Source: Pseudomonadota bacterium | Lineage (GTDB): Bacteria > Pseudomonadota > Gammaproteobacteria > Burkholderiales > Burkholderiaceae | DNA: 24,239 nucleotides | Reading direction: 5' to 3' | NCBI GenBank assembly: GCA_029777935.1 | Contig: JAKORH010000353.1 | Location: 1-24,239 of the forward strand | Shown: one piece after another, positions 8,149 to 14,447 of the stretch | Numbering within the stretch: the first letter of the stretch is position 1 | How the letters are laid out: each line of letters opens with the position of its first letter | Notes under the pieces: generated by a model | Databases searched by the model: none | What the model was told of the DNA's origin: nothing | The model's input: the letters and a program-made list of their open reading frames with translations, nothing else | Program-made: the position numbers and the translations under genes

Positions 8149-8556
8149 TCAGCGCGCGCCGCGTTGCTCGACCAGGCGCTTCAGCGTGTCGATGATCACC
8201 TGCGGCGGCGTGTCCTGCAGCAGGACTTCACGCACGCCCATCTGCCTGATCGCGGCCGCGTCCTCGTCCGGCATCACGCCGCCGGCCACCACGATGATGT
8301 CGTTGGCGTCGCGCTCGGCGAGCAGGCGGAAGATCTTCGGGAACACCGTCATCTGCACGCCCGACAACAGGCTGACGCCGAGCACGTCGACGTCCTCCTG
8401 AATCGCGGTGTTGACGACTTCCTCCGGCGTGCGGTGCAGGCCGGAATAGATGACATCCATGCCGGCGTCGCGCAGCGTGCGCGCGACGACCTTGACGCCG
8501 CGGTCATGGCCGTCGAGGCCGACCTTGGCAAGAAGAACTCGAATGGGGCTGCTCAT
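8149..8556 (-). CDS. hcmB: 2-Hydroxyisobutyryl-CoA mutase, small B12-binding subunit
   Basis: The 135-residue protein is a stand-alone cobalamin-binding domain. It has the base-off/His-on motif D15-x-H17-x-x-G20 in KVGLDGHDRGVKVV, the Ser-containing loop GVSLLSGVQM, and the VVAGGVMPDEDAAAIRQMG loop that cradles the nucleotide tail. It forms the active mutase with the HcmA subunit encoded three genes downstream. The frame stays open upstream to 8700, but the extra residues encode a duplicated SIPGA and low-complexity text and have no family match. ATG 8556, with a weak GGAG 11 bases upstream, is therefore taken as the start. It is the first gene of the operon. Confidence 0.93.
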   Translation of the reverse strand: MSSPIRVLLAKVGLDGHDRGVKVVARTLRDAGMDVIYSGLHRTPEEVVNTAIQEDVDVLGVSLLSGVQMTVFPKIFRLLAERDANDIIVVAGGVMPDEDAAAIRQMGVREVLLQDTPPQVIIDTLKRLVEQRGAR

Positions 8557-8565
8557 GGTCTGGGT

Positions 8566-8595
8566 TGCTCCGGGAATTGATGCTCCGGGAATTGA
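8566..8595. repeat. Perfect tandem duplication of 15 bp in the hcmB leader
   Basis: TGCTCCGGGAATTGA occurs at 8566-8580 and again, identical, at 8581-8595. Each copy, read toward hcmB, supplies a GGAG that could act as ribosome site; the proximal one lies about 11 bases from the hcmB ATG. The leader therefore contains two copies of the presumed translation-initiation sequence. Confidence 0.85.
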
Positions 8596-8638
8596 TTGGG
8601 TCGGCGGGGGTTGCTCTCGGGCTTGCTTGCTCTTTTTG

Positions 8639-8653
8639 CGTATACCGTATACG
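8639..8653. promoter_or_regulatory. Palindromic operator, probable GntR-family site
   Basis: CGTATACCGTATACG is a 15-base perfect inverted repeat around one central base, made of two GTATAC half-units. FadR/FCD-type GntR regulators typically bind short palindromes with GT...AC. It lies in the 155-base region between the divergent gntR-family gene and hcmB, and covers the predicted transcription start of the hcm operon. Autoregulation plus substrate-relieved repression is the simplest reading. Assignment to the adjacent regulator is inference. Confidence 0.7.
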
Positions 8654-8659
8654 ATACTC

Positions 8660-8688
8660 AGTCTGGCAGCCATCTGGCATGCTGTCAA
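8660..8688 (-). promoter_or_regulatory. Predicted sigma-70 promoter of the hcm operon
   Basis: Read on the minus strand, a perfect -35 TTGACA (8688-8683) is followed after 17 bases by CAGACT (8665-8660), a poor -10 with three of six consensus bases. Transcription would begin near 8652, inside the palindrome. The strong -35 with a weak -10 is compatible with a regulated promoter. Confidence 0.5.
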
Positions 8689-8711
8689 CTGCAAACTCAC
8701 GGGTCGACGTG

Positions 8712-9401
8712 ATGCGAGCGCTGAAACCGAGAAAGACCCTGGTCGAACAGGCCTACGACGCCATCCTGGACGCGATCTGCGACGGCTCGCTCGCGCCCGG
8801 CGAGCGTGTGACGCAGGACGAGCTGGCGGCGCGGCTGGGCGTGTCGCGGCAGCCGGTGCTGACCGCGCTCGGGCTGCTGAAGCAGCAGGGCTTTCTGATC
8901 GATCACGGTCGCCGCGGGCTCGCGGTGGCGCCGGTCGACCCGGCGCGCTTCGAGGCGATTTACCAGGTGCGCTCCGTGCTCGAGCCGCTGGCCGTCAAGC
9001 TCGCGATCGGGCGCATGACGCCGGAACTGGTCGAACGCGGGCGCGCGATCGTCGCGCGCGGCCGCAAGGTCGCCGCCGCGGGCGACGCCAAGGCCACGCT
9101 GCAGGCCGATGTCGATTTCCACAACTTCATCTACGAGGCGAGCGGCAATCCGCTGATCGTCGAGACGATGCAGCTTCACTGGCAGCACCTGCGGCGCGCG
9201 ATGAGCGAGGTGCTGCGGCGGCCGCAGATGACGCAGCAGGTGTGGCGCGAGCACGCGGCCGTGCTCGAAGCGCTCGCCGACGGCAACGTCGACAAGGCGG
9301 CGCGGCTGCTCGGCGAGCACGTCAACGTGGCGCGAGTGCGCGTCGGCGGTGAACTGGCCGCCAACGAGACGCGGAGGCGCCGCGAAGCGGCGGTCGCCTA
9401 G
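8712..9401 (+). CDS. GntR-family transcriptional regulator, FCD (FadR-like) subfamily
   Basis: The 229-residue protein has an N-terminal winged helix-turn-helix (about 8-72, with TQDELAARLGVSRQPVLTAL as the recognition region) and an all-helical FCD ligand-binding domain (about 78-210). Likely metal ligands of the FCD domain are D133, H137 (VDFHNFIYEASGN), H181 and H203, suggesting a metal-assisted carboxylate or CoA-ester effector. It is transcribed away from the hcm operon and shares with it a 155-base region containing a palindrome, so it most likely regulates that operon and itself. The start is taken at ATG 8712, close to the HTH; GTG 8709 and ATG 8679 are in-frame alternatives and none has a clear ribosome site. 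Confidence 0.9.
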   Translation: MRALKPRKTLVEQAYDAILDAICDGSLAPGERVTQDELAARLGVSRQPVLTALGLLKQQGFLIDHGRRGLAVAPVDPARFEAIYQVRSVLEPLAVKLAIGRMTPELVERGRAIVARGRKVAAAGDAKATLQADVDFHNFIYEASGNPLIVETMQLHWQHLRRAMSEVLRRPQMTQQVWREHAAVLEALADGNVDKAARLLGEHVNVARVRVGGELAANETRRRREAAVA

Positions 9402-9469
9402 ACACGTAGCATTTCTCGTTGGCGATGAAGCTCGGCAGCGGCAAGCGGCGAGACTGTATGCCAGTCGAC

Positions 9470-9569
9470 CGTCGTCCCCGCCCCCGATCGGAGTCGAGGG
9501 CGGGCTCCAGCGGGGACCCAGCGTCTTGCGCGAGAGAGCCACTAGATTCCCGCTTTCGCGGGAATGACG
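9470..9569. repeat. REP-like two-hairpin element (copy 1)
   Basis: About 100 bases with two stem-loops. Stem 1 is GTCCCCGC (9474-9481) pairing with GCGGGGAC (9510-9517); stem 2 is ATTCCCGC (9546-9553) pairing with GCGGGAAT (9558-9565) over a TTTC loop. The ends, CGTCGTCCCCGC and GCGGGAATGACG, are near-inverted copies. Hairpins ending in GGGAATGACG are a widespread proteobacterial extragenic palindrome type. The flanks TTGGCGATGAA (9420-9430) and TTCATCGCTAA (9585-9595) form a further inverted repeat with one mismatch. Confidence 0.8.
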
Positions 9570-9577
9570 TCCGGCGG

Positions 9578-10543
9578 TTGAAGTTCATCGCTAATGAACA
9601 GGTCGCAACTCGTGCGCGCCAGCCGGCCGCGGGGCACGGGCTGCATGCGCCCGACGCGCGCCGGCGGCGCGCGCTGGTGCTGCTGTGGCTCGTGCCGGCG
9701 GTCTGGTCGTCCAATTACCTGATCGCACGCGCGGCGGGACCGTACGTCCCGCCGCATCTGCTGGCGTTCGGGCGCTGGGCGATCGTCTTCGTCGTTCTGC
9801 TGGCCCTCAGCGCGCGCTCGTTGCGTGCCAACGTCCGGCATGTGCGCAGCGAATGGCGGCATTCGCTGATCCTGGGCGGCCTCGGCATGTGGATCTGCGG
9901 CGCATGGGTCTACATCGGCGGCCACACGACGAGCGCGACCAACATCGGCCTGATCTACGCTGCCGCACCGGTCGGCATCGCGCTCGGCAGCCAGCGCCTG
10001 CTGGGCGAGCGCCTGTCCAATCCGCAGCGTCTTGCGCTTGCGATGGCGCTCGCGGGCGTGCTGTTCGTGATCGCGCGCGGCGATCCGGCGGCGTTGCTGT
10101 CGGTCCGCTTCGTCGCCGGTGACCTGTGGATCGTCGCGGCCACCGCGTCGTGGGTCGCCTATTCGCTGCTGTTGCAGCGCTGGACCAGCGGGCTGAACGT
10201 GCGCGACCGGCTGTGCTGCATTTCGGCGGGCGGCCTGATCCTGCTCGCGCCGTTCGCGCTGTACGAGCTGCTGTCGCGGCCCGTCGCGCTCGAGTGGCGC
10301 GGTCTCGTCCTGATCTTCCTGGCCGGGCTGCTGCCTGGACTGATCTCGTATCTGGCGTACCAGACGATCCAGCGCGAGCTCGGCGCCGCGCGCACGGCCC
10401 TGATGATGTACGTGGCGCCCCTTTACGCCGCACTGCTCGCATGGGCTCTGCTCGGGGAGCCGCCGCGCTGGTTCCACGCGGTCGGTGCGATCCTGATCCT
10501 GCCGAGCATCTACTTCGCCAGTCGCCGGGTGGCCACCTCGTAG
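9578..10543 (+). CDS. DMT-superfamily transporter (two EamA domains)
   Basis: The protein has ten predicted membrane helices arranged as two EamA repeats, the pattern of inner-membrane drug/metabolite exporters. Helices include LVLLWLVPAVWSSNYLIA, ICGAWVYIGGH, TNIGLIYAAAPVGIALGS, VAYSLLLQRW, AGLLPGLISYLAYQTI and MMYVAPLYAALLAWALLG, with Pro-rich helix 4 and 9 signatures. The substrate cannot be told; some family members export amino acids or metabolites. The start is uncertain. The frame is open from before 9419 through the REP-like element. TTG 9578 is the first start after that element; GTG 9677 would give 288 residues beginning directly in helix 1. Neither has a clear ribosome site. It follows gntR on the same strand but is separated by the repeat. 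Confidence 0.8.
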   Translation: MKFIANEQVATRARQPAAGHGLHAPDARRRRALVLLWLVPAVWSSNYLIARAAGPYVPPHLLAFGRWAIVFVVLLALSARSLRANVRHVRSEWRHSLILGGLGMWICGAWVYIGGHTTSATNIGLIYAAAPVGIALGSQRLLGERLSNPQRLALAMALAGVLFVIARGDPAALLSVRFVAGDLWIVAATASWVAYSLLLQRWTSGLNVRDRLCCISAGGLILLAPFALYELLSRPVALEWRGLVLIFLAGLLPGLISYLAYQTIQRELGAARTALMMYVAPLYAALLAWALLGEPPRWFHAVGAILILPSIYFASRRVATS

Positions 10544-10573
10544 AATCGTCGCGCGCCCGGTCGCCATACGTCG

Positions 10574-11389
10574 ATGCTTCCCGAACTGCGCCGCGCCGCG
10601 CTCGACGCGCTGCTGCTTTCCGACGCTGCGGCCAAACAGCGCGCGGTGATGCAACTGGCGTCGGCCGGGTTCGCGCTCGATCCGCGGGCTCGGCTCCGCG
10701 TGCCGGTCGATACCGCGCTGCCGGGACGGCCGCCGCAACCGGCGTTGCGGCCACCGGCACAGGTGCCGGCGCGCGGCATGGGCACGCGAGCCGGCCGCGC
10801 GGCGCTGTTGCACGCGGTGGCGCACATCGAATTCAACGCGATCAACCTCGCGCTCGATGCAGTGTGGCGTTTCGCGCATCTGCCGCCGGAGTTCTACCGC
10901 GACTGGATCCGGGTCGCTGCCGAGGAAGCGCGGCACTTCGAACTGGTGTGCGGCCGGCTCGCCGCCATCGGCCACCGCTACGGCGACTTCGACGCGCACG
11001 ACGGGCTTTGGGAGATGGCGCACAAGACGCGGCACGATGCACTGGCGCGCATGGCACTGGTGCCGCGCGTGCTCGAGGCGCGCGGACTCGACGCCTCGCC
11101 GCAGGTGGCGGCGAAGCTCGCCCGCGCCGGCGACCGTGAATCCGCCGCGGTGATCGACGTGATCCTGCGCGACGAGATCGGCCACGTCGCGCTCGGCAAC
11201 CGCTGGTTCCGCTTCCTGTGCACCGCGCGCGGCCTCGATCCGATCGCGGTCGACGCTGCCGTGCGCCGTGATTTCGGCGCACCGCGCGCGCGCCCGCCGT
11301 TCAATCTCGAAGCGCGGCGCGCGGCGGGCTTCGACGCCGAAGAACTGGCGGCACTGCGCGCTGGTCAGCCCGCGGCGGACGAGCGTTGA
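10574..11389 (+). CDS. DUF455 ferritin-like protein
   Basis: The 271-residue protein matches the DUF455 (COG2833) family with a ferritin-like four-helix core. Two ExxH motifs, E118-A-R-H121 (AAEEARHFELV) and E201-I-G-H204 (RDEIGHVALGNRWF), together with E86 (AHIEFNAINLALD) and E147 or E169, look like a di-metal carboxylate site. The C-terminal PFNLEARRAAGFD segment is also typical. Family function is unknown to me; a diiron redox or tRNA-MiaE-like hydroxylase role is only suggested by fold. A TAGAAT hexamer at 10541-10546, overlapping the preceding stop, may be a -10 element. Confidence 0.85.
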   Translation: MLPELRRAALDALLLSDAAAKQRAVMQLASAGFALDPRARLRVPVDTALPGRPPQPALRPPAQVPARGMGTRAGRAALLHAVAHIEFNAINLALDAVWRFAHLPPEFYRDWIRVAAEEARHFELVCGRLAAIGHRYGDFDAHDGLWEMAHKTRHDALARMALVPRVLEARGLDASPQVAAKLARAGDRESAAVIDVILRDEIGHVALGNRWFRFLCTARGLDPIAVDAAVRRDFGAPRARPPFNLEARRAAGFDAEELAALRAGQPAADER

Positions 11390-11414
11390 GCGAGACGCGG
11401 TAGACCGCTACAGT
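11386..11414 (+). promoter_or_regulatory. Predicted promoter for the 108-residue hypothetical gene
   Basis: TTGAGC (11386-11391) and TACAGT (11409-11414) are separated by exactly 17 bases, each with four of six consensus bases. It overlaps the end of the DUF455 gene and would start transcription near 11421, 46 bases before the ATG at 11467. Confidence 0.45.
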
Positions 11415-11466
11415 CGTGTGCGCTCGCCGACATCGCGGCGCGCGTATCGCCTGGCATGGAATCGAC

Positions 11467-11793
11467 ATGGGTCTATTCGACGGAATTCGCACGCTGCTGA
11501 ACGTGCGCAAGGAGCGCGCGCGCGGGCCGCGAGGGTCGAAGCCGCGCCTGGGCGCCAAGATCTGCCTCGGCGAGATACGGATCAGCGTGCAGTCGGGCCT
11601 GACCGACGACATGTGGAGCTGGCTGCAGGAGCAGGGCTGGCGCGAGATCACGCACCGCCCCGACCGGCGCCGCTACCGCGACGTGCCGCCCTCGAAAGTC
11701 ACCAAGCTGTTCGACGCGCCGGCCGGTGAGCGCCTGGCAGTCATGAAGGCTGCGATGAACGCGGCCGTCGCCAAGCCCGCGGCAGCGATCTGA
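11467..11793 (+). CDS. Conserved hypothetical protein, 108 residues
   Basis: A small basic protein beginning MGLFDGIRTLLNVRKERARG. The middle (LGEIRISVQSGLTDDMWSWLQ) looks like a compact alpha/beta segment, followed by an Arg-rich stretch (EITHRPDRRRYRDVPPSKV) and an Ala-rich helix at the C-terminus. There is no signal peptide or membrane helix, so it is probably cytoplasmic and could bind nucleic acid or acidic partners. ATG 11467 is preferred to ATG 11416 because the intervening residues are low-complexity Arg text and the predicted promoter lies just upstream of that segment. It is convergent with the acyl-CoA synthetase gene (16 bases between stops). I do not recognise the family. Confidence 0.65.
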   Translation: MGLFDGIRTLLNVRKERARGPRGSKPRLGAKICLGEIRISVQSGLTDDMWSWLQEQGWREITHRPDRRRYRDVPPSKVTKLFDAPAGERLAVMKAAMNAAVAKPAAAI

Positions 11794-11808
11794 ATCGGCG
11801 TGGTCGGC

Positions 11809-13473
11809 TCAGCCTGCCGCGCGGCGGGCCTCCAGCTCGCGCAGCACGCGCCGCTGCACCTTGCCGGTGGTCGTCATCGGCAACTCCCCGATGAACTCGA
11901 TCTCCTTCGGATACTCGTAAGGCGCGAGCTTGCCGCGCACGTGAGCCTGCAGTTCGGCGATCAGCCGCTCATCGCCGTTCGCGCCGCGCGCGAGTACGAC
12001 AAAGGCCTTGACGACCGCGCCGCGCTCCGTGTCCGGCTTCGGCACCACCGCGGCGTTGGCGACGGCCGGGTGCTGCAGCAGACAGTTCTCGATCTCGCTC
12101 GGACCGATGCGGTAGCCGGCGGCCTTGAACATGTCGTCTGCACGGCCCTGGTACCACAGGTAGCCCCGGTCGTCGCGGTGCGCGAGGTCTCCGGTGCGGC
12201 ACCACGAATCATCCGGGTCGCCGGTGAATTTCCTGCGCGTCGCCTCGGGGTTCTTCCAGTATTCGACGAAGAACACCGGATCGGCATGGCCGTGGATGTC
12301 GCGCCGGTGTACCGCGACTTCGCCCGTTTCTCCGGTCGGCAGTTCGCGCCCATCGTCGCCGATCACCGCCACGCGATGGCCCGGATAAGGCCGCCCCATC
12401 GCGCCGGACACGGCCGGCCAGCGCTGCCACGAGTTGCCGACGATATAGTTCATCTCGGTCTGCCCGAACATCTCGTTGACCGTGATGCCGAGCTCGGCGC
12501 GCGTCCACTCGAACACGGTGGTGCCGACCGATTCGCCGGCGCTCATGATCGCGCGCAGCGCGAGTTTCCCGCGCGCGCTCTTCCACGCGTCCGATCGCAT
12601 CATCATCTTCAGCGCGGTCGGAAACAGGAATGTGTTGGTGACGCGGTAGCGCTGCATCAGCTCGAGCGCGCGCTCGGGGGCGAAGCGGCCGTTGAAACCG
12701 ACGATCGGGAAGCCGAAGTACAGCGTCGGCAGCAGCGCGTCCATCAGCCCGCCGGTCCACGCCCAGTCGGCCGGCGACCAGAACACGTCGTTCTTCCGCG
12801 GGAACCAGTCCTGCGAGCACACGAAGCCCGGCAGGTTGCCGATCAGCGCCGAATGCGGCATCAGCGCGCCCTTCGGCGGACCGGTGGTGCCGCTGGTGTA
12901 GATCAGCAGCGCGGGATCGGTGGCGCGCGTCGTCACCATCTCGAAGCGGTCGGACGCGCGCGCCAGCAGTTCGCTCCAGCGCCGCGCGCCGGCGGCTTCC
13001 GCGCCGCACGTGATCACGTGCGCGAGCTGCGGGCAGTTCGCGCGCGCGGTGGCCAGCGCTGCCAGCGCGGCATCGTCGCAGATCGCGGCCACGGCGCCGC
13101 TGTCTTGCAGCCGGTACTCGAGCGCTTCGGGGCCGAACAGGATCGACAGCGGCATCGCGATCGCGCCGAGCTGGTAGATCGCGATGTGCGCGATCGGGGT
13201 CTCGGGCCGCTGCGGCAGCAGGATCGCCACGCGGTCGCCGCGCGCCACCCCGAGCGCGGCGAGCGCGTTCGCCAGCCGGTTGGCGTCGGCCTGCAGCGCG
13301 GCGTAGGTATAGGTGGCGCGCGCGCCGCGCTCGTCCTCGTAGTGGACCGCCACGCGCGAGGCTTCCGGCGCCCAGCGTCGCGCGCATGCCTCGGCGATAT
13401 TGAAGTCGCGCGGCACGTGCCAGCGGTAGCTCTCGTACAGCGCGGGATACTGATCGGGCGTCGAGCGGCGCAT
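11809..13473 (-). CDS. AMP-forming acyl-CoA synthetase (ACS/ACSM-like)
   Basis: The 554-residue adenylate-forming enzyme activates a carboxylic acid to its CoA thioester with ATP. Seen are the P-loop YTSGTTGPPKG (192-202), the adenine-binding region EMFGQTEMNYIVGNSW, the hinge motif around YLWYQGRADDMFKAAGYRIG and the C-terminal catalytic lysine K538 in LPMTTTGKVQRRV. The WSPADWAWTGG text is typical of acetyl- to medium-chain synthetases. The acid substrate cannot be read from the sequence. It is monocistronic, convergent with the small hypothetical gene and divergent from the alpha/beta hydrolase. The frame extends upstream to 13536, but ATG 13473 gives an N-terminus (MRRSTPDQYPALYESYRW) of family type and leaves 64 bases for divergent promoters. 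It is not part of the hcm operon. Confidence 0.88.
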   Translation of the reverse strand: MRRSTPDQYPALYESYRWHVPRDFNIAEACARRWAPEASRVAVHYEDERGARATYTYAALQADANRLANALAALGVARGDRVAILLPQRPETPIAHIAIYQLGAIAMPLSILFGPEALEYRLQDSGAVAAICDDAALAALATARANCPQLAHVITCGAEAAGARRWSELLARASDRFEMVTTRATDPALLIYTSGTTGPPKGALMPHSALIGNLPGFVCSQDWFPRKNDVFWSPADWAWTGGLMDALLPTLYFGFPIVGFNGRFAPERALELMQRYRVTNTFLFPTALKMMMRSDAWKSARGKLALRAIMSAGESVGTTVFEWTRAELGITVNEMFGQTEMNYIVGNSWQRWPAVSGAMGRPYPGHRVAVIGDDGRELPTGETGEVAVHRRDIHGHADPVFFVEYWKNPEATRRKFTGDPDDSWCRTGDLAHRDDRGYLWYQGRADDMFKAAGYRIGPSEIENCLLQHPAVANAAVVPKPDTERGAVVKAFVVLARGANGDERLIAELQAHVRGKLAPYEYPKEIEFIGELPMTTTGKVQRRVLRELEARRAAG

Positions 13474-13537
13474 GGCGGGGCGTGGCTTGGTATCGTGACG
13501 GCGACGATCATCCTCCAACGACGCGCGTGAAATCAAT

Positions 13538-14407
13538 ATGAAACCCTCGCGTTCCCGCTTCGTCGAGCTGCGCCGGCTGCGCTACCACGTGCGCGAATGG
13601 GGCCGCGCCGGCGCGCCGAAGCTGCTGTTCCTGCACGGCTGGATGGACGTGTCGGCATCGTTCCAGTTCGTCGTCGACGAACTGAAGCGCGACTGGCACG
13701 TGCTGGCGCCCGACTGGCGCGGCTACGGGCTGACCGCGCGGACATGCGCCGACTGCTACTGGTTTCCCGACTATGTGGCCGACCTCGACTTCCTGCTCGA
13801 CGCGCTCGTGCCCGGCGAGGCGGTGCGCATCGTCGGCCACAGCATGGGCGGCAACGTCGCGCTGATCTACGCGGGCGTGCGGCCAGCGCGTGCGGCGGCG
13901 GTCGTCAACCTCGAAGGATTCGGGCTGAGGGGCGCCACGCCCGACATGGCGCCCGGCCGCTACGCGCGGTGGATCGACGAACTGAAGCAGCCGGCGACGC
14001 TGCGCGACTACGGCTCGCTCGGCGAGGTGGCCGAGCGGCTGCGAAAGAACAACCCGCGGCTGGCGCCGGAAGCGGCGATGTTCCTCGCCGCGCACTGGTC
14101 GCAGCCGACCGAGAATGGACGCTACCGGATCGCCGGCGACCCGGCGCACAAGATCGTGAATCCGGTGCTGTACCGCTGGGAGGAGATCGCTGCCTGCTGG
14201 ACCCGCATCGCCTGCCCGGTGCTGTGGGTGCAGGCCGAGCAAACCGACGCACACCAGTGGGCCGGCGGGCAGGACGAGATCGATCGCCGTGCGCAGGCGG
14301 TGCCGAACCTGCAGCGCGCAACGGTGGCCGGCGCCGGTCACATGCTGCATCACGACCAGCCGCGCGCGGTCGCGGAACTGATCGAACGGTTTCTGGCGCC
14401 GGCGTGA
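13538..14407 (+). CDS. Alpha/beta hydrolase
   Basis: The 289-residue enzyme has the alpha/beta-hydrolase fold. The oxyanion region is FLHGWMDVSASFQF (31-44), the nucleophile elbow GHSMGG has Ser102, and the general base is His268 in VAGAGHMLHHDQP. The acid is probably E234 or D237 in the VQAEQTDA segment. No signal peptide is seen. The substrate is unknown; esters, thioesters or C-C hydrolysis are all possible in this family. It is divergent from the acyl-CoA synthetase and is the first of a long plus-strand series; the next gene starts 40 bases after its stop. Confidence 0.9.
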   Translation: MKPSRSRFVELRRLRYHVREWGRAGAPKLLFLHGWMDVSASFQFVVDELKRDWHVLAPDWRGYGLTARTCADCYWFPDYVADLDFLLDALVPGEAVRIVGHSMGGNVALIYAGVRPARAAAVVNLEGFGLRGATPDMAPGRYARWIDELKQPATLRDYGSLGEVAERLRKNNPRLAPEAAMFLAAHWSQPTENGRYRIAGDPAHKIVNPVLYRWEEIAACWTRIACPVLWVQAEQTDAHQWAGGQDEIDRRAQAVPNLQRATVAGAGHMLHHDQPRAVAELIERFLAPA

Positions 14408-14435
14408 CCGGCGCGGGACTCGCAGGCCCGCCACC

Positions 14436-14441
14436 TACAAT
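14436..14441 (+). promoter_or_regulatory. Possible -10 element just before the PHP gene
   Basis: TACAAT lies six bases before the ATG at 14448, so initiation at the normal distance would fall on or next to the start codon and give a leaderless or almost leaderless mRNA. No convincing -35 is seen 16-18 bases upstream. Confidence 0.35.
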
Positions 14442-14447
14442 GGCGGC

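Noticed and set aside
8557..8700. Upstream extension of hcmB to 8700
   Set aside because: It would translate the operator, the promoter and the 15-bp duplication; HcmB-type proteins begin directly at MSSPIRVLLAKVG.
9542..11185. Minus-strand open frame of 547 codons opposite the DMT transporter and DUF455 genes
   Set aside because: Shadow frame. Its last residues (VIPAKAGI) are just the translated REP hairpin.
11809..13473. The AMP-forming synthetase as the 2-hydroxyisobutyrate ligase
   Set aside because: It lies outside the operon and is ACS/ACSM-like; the PaaK-like protein at 6694-8139 sits within the cassette in the known hcl position.
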